Source of the DNA: Cladocopium goreaui
Lineage: Eukaryota; Sar; Dinophyceae; Suessiales; Symbiodiniaceae
DNA: 64,000 bases
Assembly (NCBI GenBank): GCA_947184155.2
Contig: CAMXCT020003207.1
Coordinates: 1-64,000 of the forward strand
Direction of reading: 5' to 3'
Below the pieces are notes generated by a model that was not told where the DNA came from, searched no databases, and saw nothing but the letters and a program-made list of their open reading frames with translations. Every line of letters begins with the position of its first letter. The stretch's first letter is position 1. Positions 24,089 through 33,004 of the stretch are shown piece by piece. The position numbers and the translations under genes are program-made.

Positions 24089-25789
24089 ATGGAGGGCTTG
24101 TGGGATGCTTTGAGAGCGTCAGGGCAGGGACTCCTGGCTAGCACATTGCTGCGCCATGGTGTGCGTAGTGTTTCCGATGTCGCTTTGAAATCCTCCGTTC
24201 TGCAAGAGAATGGTGTTCTCCAATGGCAGATTGAAGCCATTTTGGCGGCGGGGCCCCAGCAGGCGGGGTCCCCAGCCCAAGTGAGGGCTGATTTGCCAGT
24301 TGCCTTTCAGGGGAAGAGGGCAAACCTTTCAGCAGCCTTAGAGGCTGCGCGACCAAATCAGCGGGCTCGCAGTTTAGCCGCCCTTGACGAAGATGTCTTA
24401 GCTCGGAGCACGGCTCCAGCTCACGAGTCACGTCTTCGGACGTATCAGGCTGTTTGCAAGGCTTGGGATCTGGAGCCTTTTCCGCTCTCCAATGAGAACG
24501 TTCGAGCTTTCGCTGCGAGTCTGAAAGCAGGTGGATACAGAAGCGCTGCCGTGTATTTTCAATCCATTTGCTCACACCAAACCAGGCATTTGCACCTTCC
24601 TGTTGACTCGTTGCTTCGGCATGTCATTCGAGACTGTCTGCGTTCAATTTTGCGTGGACTTGGAGCTCAACGTTTAAAGGAGTCCTTCGACGCTATGCGA
24701 CTCAATGATTGCTCTTTCAGTTTTGTCGATGAAGCTTTCAGTTTTGATCAAGTTAGCCACTGCCGAGATCTTTGCATTATCGGATTGTGGTACATGTTAC
24801 GTGAGTCGGAGTTAGCATCAGCTCGGCTCAGTCATTTGACCTTGACTGACTCTGAACTTCGCTTGCTGATTCCAATCCACAAAACCGATTGCTATGGTCA
24901 GCTCTGTGAACGAGTGCTGTCTTGCTCCTGCAGGGTCCGACGACACAATTTATGCGTCTGGCATGCGGCAGAGCGCCACCTCATCAGGTGCCAACACAAC
25001 CTTGGCGGTGGTGATGCAAATAGGTTTCCATTGTTTCCCACTAGCAATGGACAGACTGCCAGCAAGCATCAATTTATCATGGCACTCAGGTCAGTCATTT
25101 CTTTTCTTGGCATTCCACTGGGTCGCAGGGATCCTTCAGGGAAAGACATTCAACGTTTCCACGGCCACGTTCTACGTGTCAGTGGAGCGCAGATGTTGTT
25201 CGCAGCTGGTGTGCATCTACAGCTCATACAGCTGCTGGGGAGATGGACAAGCATGACCATCTTGCGCTACACGCAGCAAGCTGGCCTCAATCTGCTGCCG
25301 AGCATCCCTGATGTGGTGCTGAACAACCGGCCTGATGTTGGTTCGCTGGCGATTGCGCCTGCCGTGGGCCCTCAAGTTGATTCAGATGCGTTGAGCCGTG
25401 CTGCTCCCAGGATCTCAAACGAGTCCTCCAGATCGGGCGCTTCTTCTTCTTCCAGGACCTCGACATCCGGGGACATCACTGCTTTGCGTGCCGAGCTTCA
25501 GATCCTCAAACAAGCAGTGATCAAGCCGCCTGCAGCATATGTCATTCGCTCCAGGTCCAAGATTGTCCACCTGGGCTGCCCGCATGAACTCAGCAACCCA
25601 CCTAGCTCGTGGCGTTCACGGTGTGGATGGGCCTATGGTCAGGCAAACTTTTTGAGGGTCAGTGAGATTTCTGATCCCCTTAGGGCCTGTCAGAAATGTT
25701 TTGATCGGAATGCAGATTCCGGTTCCGATGTTCAGAGCTCTGGTTCGGGCTTTTCTGACCTGGAACCTTCTGATAGTGACAGCTCTTGA
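24089..25789 (+). CDS. Tyrosine recombinase of the retroelement
   Basis: A 566-residue protein. The catalytic set is in order: Arg238 (YMLRESEL), Lys265 (IHKTD), His360 and Arg363 (HGHVLRVSG), Trp386 in the second His position (LLGRWTS) and nucleophile Tyr394 (ILRYTQQ). An N-terminal SAM-like DNA-binding region precedes (AHESRLRTYQAVCKAWDL). After residue 480 comes a tail absent from ordinary recombinases: a Cys/His cluster (GCPHE, RCGWAYG, ACQKCF; Cys497, His499, Cys512, Cys534, Cys537), probably zinc-binding, then an acidic Ser/Asp-rich end. It should integrate the circular DNA copy by strand exchange. The ATG at 24089 follows GCCC and is the first in frame. The gene lies upstream of gag, unlike the usual DIRS order. 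Confidence 0.88.
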   Translation: MEGLWDALRASGQGLLASTLLRHGVRSVSDVALKSSVLQENGVLQWQIEAILAAGPQQAGSPAQVRADLPVAFQGKRANLSAALEAARPNQRARSLAALDEDVLARSTAPAHESRLRTYQAVCKAWDLEPFPLSNENVRAFAASLKAGGYRSAAVYFQSICSHQTRHLHLPVDSLLRHVIRDCLRSILRGLGAQRLKESFDAMRLNDCSFSFVDEAFSFDQVSHCRDLCIIGLWYMLRESELASARLSHLTLTDSELRLLIPIHKTDCYGQLCERVLSCSCRVRRHNLCVWHAAERHLIRCQHNLGGGDANRFPLFPTSNGQTASKHQFIMALRSVISFLGIPLGRRDPSGKDIQRFHGHVLRVSGAQMLFAAGVHLQLIQLLGRWTSMTILRYTQQAGLNLLPSIPDVVLNNRPDVGSLAIAPAVGPQVDSDALSRAAPRISNESSRSGASSSSRTSTSGDITALRAELQILKQAVIKPPAAYVIRSRSKIVHLGCPHELSNPPSSWRSRCGWAYGQANFLRVSEISDPLRACQKCFDRNADSGSDVQSSGSGFSDLEPSDSDSS

Positions 25790-26213
25790 TGTTCTGAAGC
25801 CTCCAGCTGGCGAGGTTCTTGATCAGTGCCAGCAATAGGCATCCACATTAACCTGACTCATGCAACTGATGTGGTTAAAACAAATGCGACCGGCCGACAC
25901 GGTATCCCAGGTGCCAGTCCACTGCATGCGAGTTTACATTTTTGATGTCTTTCATTTTAGACCTGAGACACTGCACATCATTGTGGTACTTTGGCTGCTC
26001 TCCACCAACTGGTAGGCAGGTATTTTGTTTGTTTTGGTTGTGCCACCCCACTTGGTTATTTTTCCAACTTTGGTCTTTGCACAGTTGTTTTTGTGTTGAT
26101 TTGCGACTCATCACGACACGTTAAGTGTTCACGGCAGATCGGTCTTTCAGACACACGTGGTTCGATTTATTATCAGAATTTTGCTGGCCCAATTCCAACG
26201 GTGCCTAGCCACC
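25790..26213. other. Spacer between recombinase and Gag
   Basis: 424 bp without a recognisable gene or repeat. An internal promoter or the end of a separate recombinase transcript could lie here, but no motif supports either. Confidence 0.4.
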
Positions 26214-27435
26214 ATGACCATGCGGGCATTGAACCATGGCACTCTGCCTGCCCTCGAGGATCTGTTTGTGGAAGCAGCGGCAGGGGATGTCATTCGTTCC
26301 TATTTTGCAGACAGAGCCATCAAGACCACTGCTACTTTGGCCCTGCTTGCCAAAGATGAAGACCACCTCTCATCGGTTTTGATCACACCTTTGATGAGTG
26401 GGTGGGAGAAACAGGATGGATCCAGGATCAGCCTAGCCGAGGCTGAAAAGCCAATTGCAGAAGCCATCTTGAAGCATCTCTGGAATGAAGCCAATAGCTC
26501 TTGGCAGGCTCAGATGACCTTGCGGCATGCTCCTCCAGTCACTTCAGTTCCTGGCGCCATTTCGCTAGCAGCAGCGAATCCAGTGGCCGAGGAGAAGATT
26601 CCGAGGCAGTTGCCTCCCGGTGTCTGGGCCAATTTGCTCCATGAGTACCAGTCGCAACAAATTGGGGGCGTTGACCGGATTTTCCCGGTCAACGAACTTC
26701 TTGGCACAGAAGATCTTGGCCAGGGTTTACTACGAACACACCAGCTCCAAGACCTACAGTCCGGTGGGTCTCGGTGAGTTGGTAGCCGCCAGGACTTTTA
26801 CTGCGGCTGGCGAACCAAACCCATTGGCCAAGAAGGATCGCAGCACTACCACGTTGTTGCTCAACGATGCCAAGCTCGTAGCTGCCCCTGAAGAAGCGTG
26901 GCAACCACGCAGTGTTTTGGCAGTGCTGGATGGATTAGCTTCCATCCGTTGGTGCTTCATTCTGTTGAAACTTGGGAGTGAGCAGGCAGTCCACTCCTAT
27001 TTTGATTGGCTGACCAGACTGGTTCGATCGAGACCTCAAAAGACCGAACAGTTTGGGCAATTCTTCATCACTATCAGTTGGAAGTTGGCCACCGCAATGA
27101 GAAGTGGCCAGTCCTTTGATGCTGCGGCTAGCCTCTTGATGAAAGACTTGGATATTTTCAGTGAGTGCATGTCACGAGAGGCATCTTCTTCGACCAAGAA
27201 GTCCAACAATACCGAGAAGACTGGACCTCAGAAAGGTTCCGGCAAAGGAGGGGGCAAGTCCAAGTTTGGCCAATACAGGTCGCAACCGTATGCCCGTCAA
27301 AACAAGACATGGACGGCGCCATATCGCGATGGAAATGGGGCCCCTTCTCAATCTACATGGCATCCTGAGGCGAGCTCTCCTGCCAGATGGTCGTCATCTT
27401 CTTGGCCATCTGATTGGAACGCCAGTGGCAAATAG
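26214..27435 (+). CDS. Gag-like protein of the recombinase element (one frame change, ends in UAG)
   Basis: Start at ATG 26214 in a strong context (gccaccATGa): MTMRALNHGTLPALEDLF. The first frame runs to FPVNELLGTE near 26711. The same protein then continues in the +1 frame with ILARVYYEHTSSK and VGLGELVAARTFTAAGEPNP. One base must be skipped between about 26703 and 26713; this is a one-base insertion or a programmed shift. The C terminus is basic and Gly/Ser/Lys-rich (GSGKGGGKSKFGQ), suited to RNA binding, but no CCHC knuckle is present. The frame ends at TAG 27433-27435, and the polyprotein continues in this same frame. Confidence 0.7.
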
Positions 27436-27473
27436 GGACAACACGGGGACCCACCTTTTGAGGTGGGTGGGTC
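27433..27473 (+). promoter_or_regulatory. Gag-pol UAG stop with downstream GC-rich hairpin (candidate readthrough signal)
   Basis: TAG GGA CAA is followed 12 nt later by GACCCACC (27448-27455), which pairs perfectly with GGTGGGTC (27466-27473). An alternative register pairs CCCACCT with AGGTGGG. The frame is open on both sides. Gammaretroviruses use UAG-G plus a downstream pseudoknot for Gag-Pol readthrough. Readthrough here is inferred from structure and frame. Confidence 0.55.
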
Positions 27474-30400
27474 ACCCGACCCTGTTGTCATTGCTGACAA
27501 CCGCCCTCCACTGCCACGCAGGATATCCCAACCACGTGCCGAGGCCTCCCCAGTTTCGGGCAATGACATCATTTTGCTGAGCTGTTTTGATGGTATTGCA
27601 ACGGCTGCTCATGTTTTGACACAGATGTTTGGCACGCTTTTCCTCTTTGTGGCTTGGGAGGTTGACCCCGAATGCTTGCTCATCACAAAGCGCCACTTTC
27701 CACAAGTAGTGGCCAGAGGCGATTTCATGTCTGATCCTGCTGCTGATGTAGTGTCTCTGGTCTCTGAGTACGACCCACAAGGCAACAAATTGATATTGTT
27801 TGTTGGAGCTCCACCGTGTCCAGACTTTAGCGCGATTCGCCCTGATGCACCTGGCCGTTCAGGACCAGAAGGACAGAAGTTTTCCCATTATTGCACCTGG
27901 TGTCGTGAGGTTGAGTCTGTTCTTCCCCACCATCGAGTGGGCTACCTGGTGGAGAACGTGATTTTGCAGGATCGTGGTGAGGCGGATTTTTTCTCCAACG
28001 CGTTGGGTTGTCAGACAGTTGCAGTTGATGCATCAGATTTCGGATTGATCAGTCGTCCTCGGCTGTGGTGGAGCCGCGTTGATTGGCACACTGTAAATTC
28101 ATATCCAGGGTCTGCCAAGCCTTTGCGTTGGACCAAGCTGCATAAATTTCCCCGTCTGCATGTGGACTGCGATCTTCAGCATGCGTCATCGTTGGACCTT
28201 GATGGCAAACATCTGGACCCCCGGGTTCAACGACATGAGCTGTGCGTCCCTTGCTTGACCACTCCTTCGCCTTCCGCGTCTGGACGGGCGGCTCCGAAGC
28301 GAATGAAAGGGAAGTTGGACCCATACACCAAAACCCGCTGGCTGGAGGATCATCGCACCTATGCTCCATGGCAGTATGAACCGCATGCTCTACTGCATGA
28401 TGACCAGGGCAACATGCAGGTGCCCACTGCGGAGTGCAAAGAGCAACTGCATATGCTACCAAAAGGCTACACTGCCATTGATGGAGTCCACGATCGAAGC
28501 CGCCACCGAGTTCTGGCAAATGGATGGCATTGTGGCGTCGCCCGCTTTCTTTTTCAGTTTGTCTTGGCAGCGATGGTCACAGGCTCCGCTTCCACGACTT
28601 TGAAACCACCTCCACGACAGAGCACGTTGCAATGGGTGGAACAGTTGATGCGGGTCCAAACGGCACATGTTGGACCAGGTTTCTGGCCCACTCAGCCAAT
28701 TTGTGTGGCTCCTTCACGAGACATTTGGGATCATTGGCACAATGCCACCACTGCGGATCACCCTTTGCATTTTCCTGCCAAGATTGCACCTGGTTTTGTT
28801 CAATGCTTGAAATTTCAGTTTGATTGGCGTCATGACTTGGTTCGCATCCGTGACGAACTGGCTGTCGAAATTCACACGATGGTCGATGAGTGGGCCGACC
28901 ACACCCATGATTGGTGGTTGAAGTTGCGGCCCCATATACAACAAGTATATTGGAACCCTGACACCAAGGTCATCACACAGATACCGGTTTTGCTGCATTT
29001 GTTGGGTCGATTTGGTTTTCCTGGTTTGCCTGAACTAGCAGATGATCTTTGTAATGGTTTTGCCATGACTGGTCAACTACATGGAGGTAGCGGATGGGCC
29101 CCACGTACAGATGATAAATATGCCTCACCTTTATCAATGCCACGGTTCAAAGAGCTGAATCGCCATTATATCTTGCAAAGGTTGAATCATCCGCGTATTG
29201 ACAAGCATGCTGACACCATGTTAAAAGAGCTCATTGAAGAACTTCGGCTAGGACGTATGGGAGGCCCTTTTCTGGCTCCCACTTGGTGGCCTTGCAACAC
29301 AGCAGAGCTCCCTGATCGCTACAATATTCCTTTGCCAGATGATGAGATTTCTGCATCTTTTTGTTTTAGCGTCGAACAAAGTGACAAAATCCGACGCTGT
29401 GAAGATTTCAAGCACAGCTTTCTGAACAGTACAGTATGTGTACACGATACCCCACATCATGATGATCTTTCCGTTTTCGTTGAACTTATCCGTGCTCATT
29501 TTGATTTGCAAATTCAAGCCCAAGCCTGGGCACAGGACCTGGATGGTGCGTATCGCCAATTTCCACTTCGCGATCCACGCGATGGCTTTTGTATCCTTCA
29601 ATTGGGTTCAGGCCCTTTGCTGCTTCAACATCATGCACTGAGTTTCGGCGCTGTCTCTTCAGTTTGGGGATTCAATCGGGCAGCAGATGCTTTATGTTTC
29701 CTGGCTAGACGTATTTTTCAGATTTGCGTGGGTCATTTTGTTGACGATTTTGTTGGTATTGAAAATTCCCAGACCATTCATAGCGGCTTTGATGCGTTTA
29801 GCGCGGTTTTCCGATGCTTTGGCCTCAACATGAAAGACAAGAAATCCCTTGCGCCGAGTTCCCATCAGAAGATTTTAGGCGTCATGGTTCACATTCGAGA
29901 TTCTGATATTGTTTTGAGCCCACACCCTGATCGCTTGGAGAAGCTTCGTAACGCTTTGCTGAAGATTCAGACGCAACAGTTTTTGAGTGTCCTGGAAGCA
30001 CAACGCATTGCTGGCAAGCTGGTATTTCTCACGAGCAGCTTGTTTGGACAGCTGGGCAAATCTGCAATTCATCCTTTTTATGTTTTTGCACATTCTGGCG
30101 CAAAGGATGTTCACCATGATGCGTTGCCAGTTGCGATGAACTGTGCTATTCGTACCTTGTTGATGCTTTTTGATGCCCTTCAACCACGTCTGATTTCCAC
30201 CAGGGTATTAAGCCGACCTGGAGTCCTGTACACTGATGCTTTCTTCAAAAAAGGTGATCACACCTTCTCTGCAGGTCACTGTTGTCCTACAGGGCTTTGG
30301 GCGAAATCACGATGTCATCAATTTGAAAATGGTTGGGGTTTCGTTTGCCATATTTACCACCATACAGTGTTCGCTGCTGGTATTGTGCCACCAAGGGTTC

Positions 30401-30861
30401 TTCGAGCATTTTGCGAGAGACGTGCTTTCATCTATTTTCTTGAAATTGTTGCGCAATTGATAGCAATGGCGGTGCTGCGAAATCATTTCCCTGCCTTGAT
30501 CATCGCATTGATTGACAACCAAGCCGGTTTGTCCGGACTCCTCAAAGGTTACGGAAAAGACTCCTGTATCAACAATTTACTGGCATTCATTTGGCGACTT
30601 ATTTGTCATTTCGGTTGGAACATTCATTTTGAATGGGTTCCTTCTTCCTTGAATATGAGCGATTCTGTATCTCGTTTCGATTTTTCTGATATGACAGCTT
30701 TGAAGGCCACAAGAGTTCATTTTAATCTTGATCCGCTTTGGAAGATTTTAATTCGCGTAGCCAATGATTTGGAATATGCACATAGCTCTGCTTTAGATGA
30801 TTTGCTACTTCAACTTCCTGCTTCTGATTTGACATTCCAGTGCACCGGCAGTGTGGGATGA
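27436..30861 (+). CDS. C5 DNA methyltransferase - reverse transcriptase - RNase H polyprotein
   Basis: Open from the codon after the Gag UAG to TGA 30859, with no ATG before the first domain, so expression by readthrough is likely. Residues are counted from GTG 27463. C5-methyltransferase motifs: I SCFDGIATAA (40-49), II VAWEVD, IV GAPPCPDFS with catalytic Cys119, VI LVENV with Glu164, VIII ISRPRLWW (196-203), and a motif IX/X region LPKGYTA ... RHRVLANGWHCGVARFLF. DIRS-type RT follows: QDLDGAYRQF (Asp692) and GHFVDDFVG (Asp761, Asp762). RNase H: VLYTDAFF (Asp925), Glu994, ALIDNQAG (Asp1018) and PSSLNMSDSVSRFD. All catalytic residues are present. The enzyme could methylate the newly made element DNA or host DNA; which CpGs it targets is not visible. 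Confidence 0.88.
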   Translation, partial: GQHGDPPFEVGGSPDPVVIADNRPPLPRRISQPRAEASPVSGNDIILLSCFDGIATAAHVLTQMFGTLFLFVAWEVDPECLLITKRHFPQVVARGDFMSDPAADVVSLVSEYDPQGNKLILFVGAPPCPDFSAIRPDAPGRSGPEGQKFSHYCTWCREVESVLPHHRVGYLVENVILQDRGEADFFSNALGCQTVAVDASDFGLISRPRLWWSRVDWHTVNSYPGSAKPLRWTKLHKFPRLHVDCDLQHASSLDLDGKHLDPRVQRHELCVPCLTTPSPSASGRAAPKRMKGKLDPYTKTRWLEDHRTYAPWQYEPHALLHDDQGNMQVPTAECKEQLHMLPKGYTAIDGVHDRSRHRVLANGWHCGVARFLFQFVLAAMVTGSASTTLKPPPRQSTLQWVEQLMRVQTAHVGPGFWPTQPICVAPSRDIWDHWHNATTADHPLHFPAKIAPGFVQCLKFQFDWRHDLVRIRDELAVEIHTMVDEWADHTHDWWLKLRPHIQQVYWNPDTKVITQIPVLLHLLGRFGFPGLPELADDLCNGFAMTGQLHGGSGWAPRTDDKYASPLSMPRFKELNRHYILQRLNHPRIDKHADTMLKELIEELRLGRMGGPFLAPTWWPCNTAELPDRYNIPLPDDEISASFCFSVEQSDKIRRCEDFKHSFLNSTVCVHDTPHHDDLSVFVELIRAHFDLQIQAQAWAQDLDGAYRQFPLRDPRDGFCILQLGSGPLLLQHHALSFGAVSSVWGFNRAADALCFLARRIFQICVGHFVDDFVGIENSQTIHSGFDAFSAVFRCFGLNMKDKKSLAPSSHQKILGVMVHIRDSDIVLSPHPDRLEKLRNALLKIQTQQFLSVLEAQRIAGKLVFLTSSLFGQLGKSAIHPFYVFAHSGAKDVHHDALPVAMNCAIRTLLMLFDALQPRLISTRVLSRPGVLYTDAFFKKGDHTFSAGHCCPTGLWAKSRCHQFENGWGFVCHIYHHTVFAAGIVPPRVLRAFCERRAFIYFLEIVAQLIAMAVLRNHFPALIIALIDNQAGLSGLLKGYGKDSCINNLLAFIWRLICHFGWNIHFEWVPSSLNMSDSVSRFDFSDMTALKATRVHFNLDPLWKILIRVANDLEYAHSSALDDLLLQLPASDLTFQCTGSVG

Positions 30862-30873
30862 TTGCGGCCAGTG

Positions 30874-30983
30874 CGGTTTGATTGTGTGGCCTGTGGTGCG
30901 CTCAGGGCGATTTGATCGCAACCAGAGAAAACAAGCAGCATGCCCGTGCACTGCAGTGTCTAGCAAGTCAGAAGCAGCATGTT
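30874..30983 (+). repeat. Split direct repeat B1 (internal)
   Basis: Begins CGGTTTGATTGTGTGG, 13 nt after the polyprotein stop, and ends AGCAGCATGTT. Identical over 110 bp to B2. Confidence 0.93.
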
Positions 30984-31068
30984 GTGTAGCACAGCATGTG
31001 CGTAGGAACATGGCCATGACGACTTGATTGGCCGGCAGAAGTGTTGGCTCAGGAAAGCCAACTGAAAA
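30984..31068 (+). repeat. Split direct repeat A2 (internal)
   Basis: Directly abuts B1 without a gap and is identical to A1. The B1|A2 boundary (CATGTT|GTGTAGC) should equal the joined ends of the circular DNA intermediate. Confidence 0.93.
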
Positions 31069-31187
31069 CCCCCCACACCCAAGCCCAATATCGGGTTTGG
31101 GGACCCTCTTGTTCGATGCAGTTGCAACTGCTGAACTCGATTTTAACATCTTCATTTCTCTATGGACATCCCTTGAGTCACTACGGT

Positions 31188-31297
31188 CGGTTTGATTGTG
31201 TGGCCTGTGGTGCGCTCAGGGCGATTTGATCGCAACCAGAGAAAACAAGCAGCATGCCCGTGCACTGCAGTGTCTAGCAAGTCAGAAGCAGCATGTT
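31188..31297 (+). repeat. Split direct repeat B2 (right terminus)
   Basis: Identical to B1 and separated from A2 by a 119-bp spacer. Its last base marks the right end of the element. Confidence 0.93.
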
Positions 31298-31372
31298 TGT
31301 TTGATTTTGTTTGTGGGACTCAGAATTTGGTTTCATCATTTGATTTTCAAGAGGGTCATTTGGACAACCCTG

Positions 31373-31604
31373 TTCCACATGCTTTGTTGCATTTCAGCCT
31401 GTCGTTCAGCATCGAAAATCTGACCCATAATAGGAACTAGCTGATCAGATGTAGCAGCTTCTATGCGGTAGTGTCCAAATCGTCCAGCAATGTTCAATAA
31501 ATCCCCCCGATGTTTTTGGAAAAGATGATGATCCTCTCTCTTGAGTATTCTGAACATTTGCAACATGGATGATGATGAGGAGGAGGGGGAGGCAAAGGTG
31601 TAGA
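31373..31604. repeat. ~230-bp direct repeat, copy 1
   Basis: About 90% like 32706-32932, 1.33 kb away. Both begin TTCCACAT and end AAAGGTGTAGA. In the minus-strand frame both encode EAATSDQLVPIMGQIFDAER. Confidence 0.85.
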
Positions 31605-33004
31605 CGCACCACGATGTTGACGAATAACTTGGGTCCCGACGTGGAAGAACGAGTTCTGAAGTAAGAATTTTACCAAATCCCGAATATGAGCCAGTTTAAA
31701 TTCTCGAAACTGGTTGCTCTGAGACCGCCAATGATGTTCCGACAAGTTTCGGCTTAACAATTTTTCCTGCTTCATCAAAACAACATACCAGGATTTAAAA
31801 TCAATGTCCACATGTTCAATTTGAGGAACATTCATATGCAATTTGATTCCCAGCAATTTCCCATTGTGACTGATCAATGACACGTCCTGGAAATGTTCAG
31901 CAACGGAACTATGGGAACAAATCGCACAACCAAGGTGCACGCATAATTGACGCAAAGGTGTTGTCATTTCAATTTGTTGACTCAATGTCTGTTGCAAAAA
32001 GATTGCAAAAGATTCGGGAATTGTTGTCAGCCGATTGTCCGGAGTATATCCAGCCGTTTGAAAATATCGATCATTCGGAATGTATCGCTGTTGATACTCC
32101 TGAATGCGGTTCAATTCCAAAGCATTCTTCAGTCTGTTGTGCGAATCATGAAGATCTTTAGCTAAACATTTTAACATCAACGTGTAAACCTGAGTCCAAT
32201 CCGTATCTGTCGGGGTGGCCATGTTCTCTTCCAAAGTAGTGCAAGAAAAACTGGCTACGACAGGATGCACAAACAGTTGAGAAAACATTGGATGAGGAAC
32301 TTCCAAAATTGTTTCCCCAGCAATGTAAAAGGAGATCAAAGTTGCTGGAAGTTTCCAATTATGGAAAAAGTACTTTGAACAGGAACTCCATCATAATCAT
32401 GCTGTCGAACGGCAGAACCCAAATGAGCCCCTGCAGAAGTTGGCGATGTCGATCATAGTTGAGAACTATAGGGCCCCGACTGCTTGTCCACTGTCTGCCT
32501 TCTCCGCGTAGGCATTGGATCGCATTGATTGGGTCCCGGGCCAGAAATTGAGTGTCCGACCGTAGACGAAGTTCCCACCCGAAAAGTGCAGGGTTCCGGA
32601 CCAGAAATATCCGTTTGTGGACCCCGACATGGTTGGCACACAGATAAACAGGAACATGGTGAATTCATCAGCGTTGGATTCATCGTCATCATCATTTGTT
32701 GAAAATTCCACATATTTTGTTGCATTTCAGCCTGTCGTTCAGCATCGAAAATCTGACCCATAATAGGAACTAGCTGATCAGATGTAGCAGCTTCTATGCG
32801 GTATTGTCCAAGTCGTCCGACAATGTTCAGCGATACCCCCGATGTTTTTGGAAAAGCTGATGATCCTCTCTCTTGAATATTCTGGACATTTGCAACAGGA
32901 TGATGAGGAGGAGGAGGAGGCAAAGGTGTAGATCGAAATGGGATCTGTCCAGTAGAAAAAGCTTCAGAAGACGGCAAGGGTGGACCACGACTCTTAGGAA
33001 ACAT
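31494..33004 (-). pseudogene. Broken minus-strand gene of unknown function
   Basis: ATG at 33004 starts MFPKSRGPPLPSSEAF, then a Pro-run (STPLPPPPPHHP) and the conserved repeat segment. The frame meets TGA at 32455-32453, is open again in the same frame to about 32340, then needs a one-base shift to continue as VPHPMFSQLFVHPVVASFS and onward to 31494. The distal end runs into the second copy of the repeat. No domain is recognised. It is the only coding-like sequence on the minus strand of the window. It may be a degenerate mobile or viral-type gene, but nothing identifies it. Confidence 0.5.
32706..32932. repeat. ~230-bp direct repeat, copy 2
   Basis: Partner of 31373-31604. The spacing and divergence suggest an old tandem duplication of a gene segment, or LTR-like ends of a small degenerate element. 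No target duplication was found. Confidence 0.85.

Larger units (their letters stand above)
23250..31297 (+). mobile_element. Tyrosine-recombinase retroelement with split direct repeats and a C5-methyltransferase/RT polyprotein
   Basis: An 8,048-bp element. Its left end repeat A1 (23250-23334, 85 bp) is identical to A2 (30984-31068). B1 (30874-30983, 110 bp) is identical to B2 (31188-31297) and directly abuts A2. The A1-ORFs-B1-A2-B2 plan is the split-direct-repeat structure of PAT/Ngaro-type members of the DIRS order, where the B1-A2 junction represents the circular intermediate. Coding order is tyrosine recombinase, Gag-like, then methyltransferase-RT-RNase H. Perfect repeats imply a recent insertion. 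DIRS relatives often carry an N6-adenine methylase-like domain after RNase H; here a C5-type enzyme precedes RT instead. Confidence 0.9.

Noticed and set aside
24236..24247. AGCCATTTTGGC spliced-leader-like match
   Set aside because: Lies in the middle of the recombinase coding frame; chance match.
30805..31155. Minus-strand 116-codon frame containing the same peptide as one near 23209-23517
   Set aside because: The shared peptide is only the reverse translation of the A1/A2 repeats.
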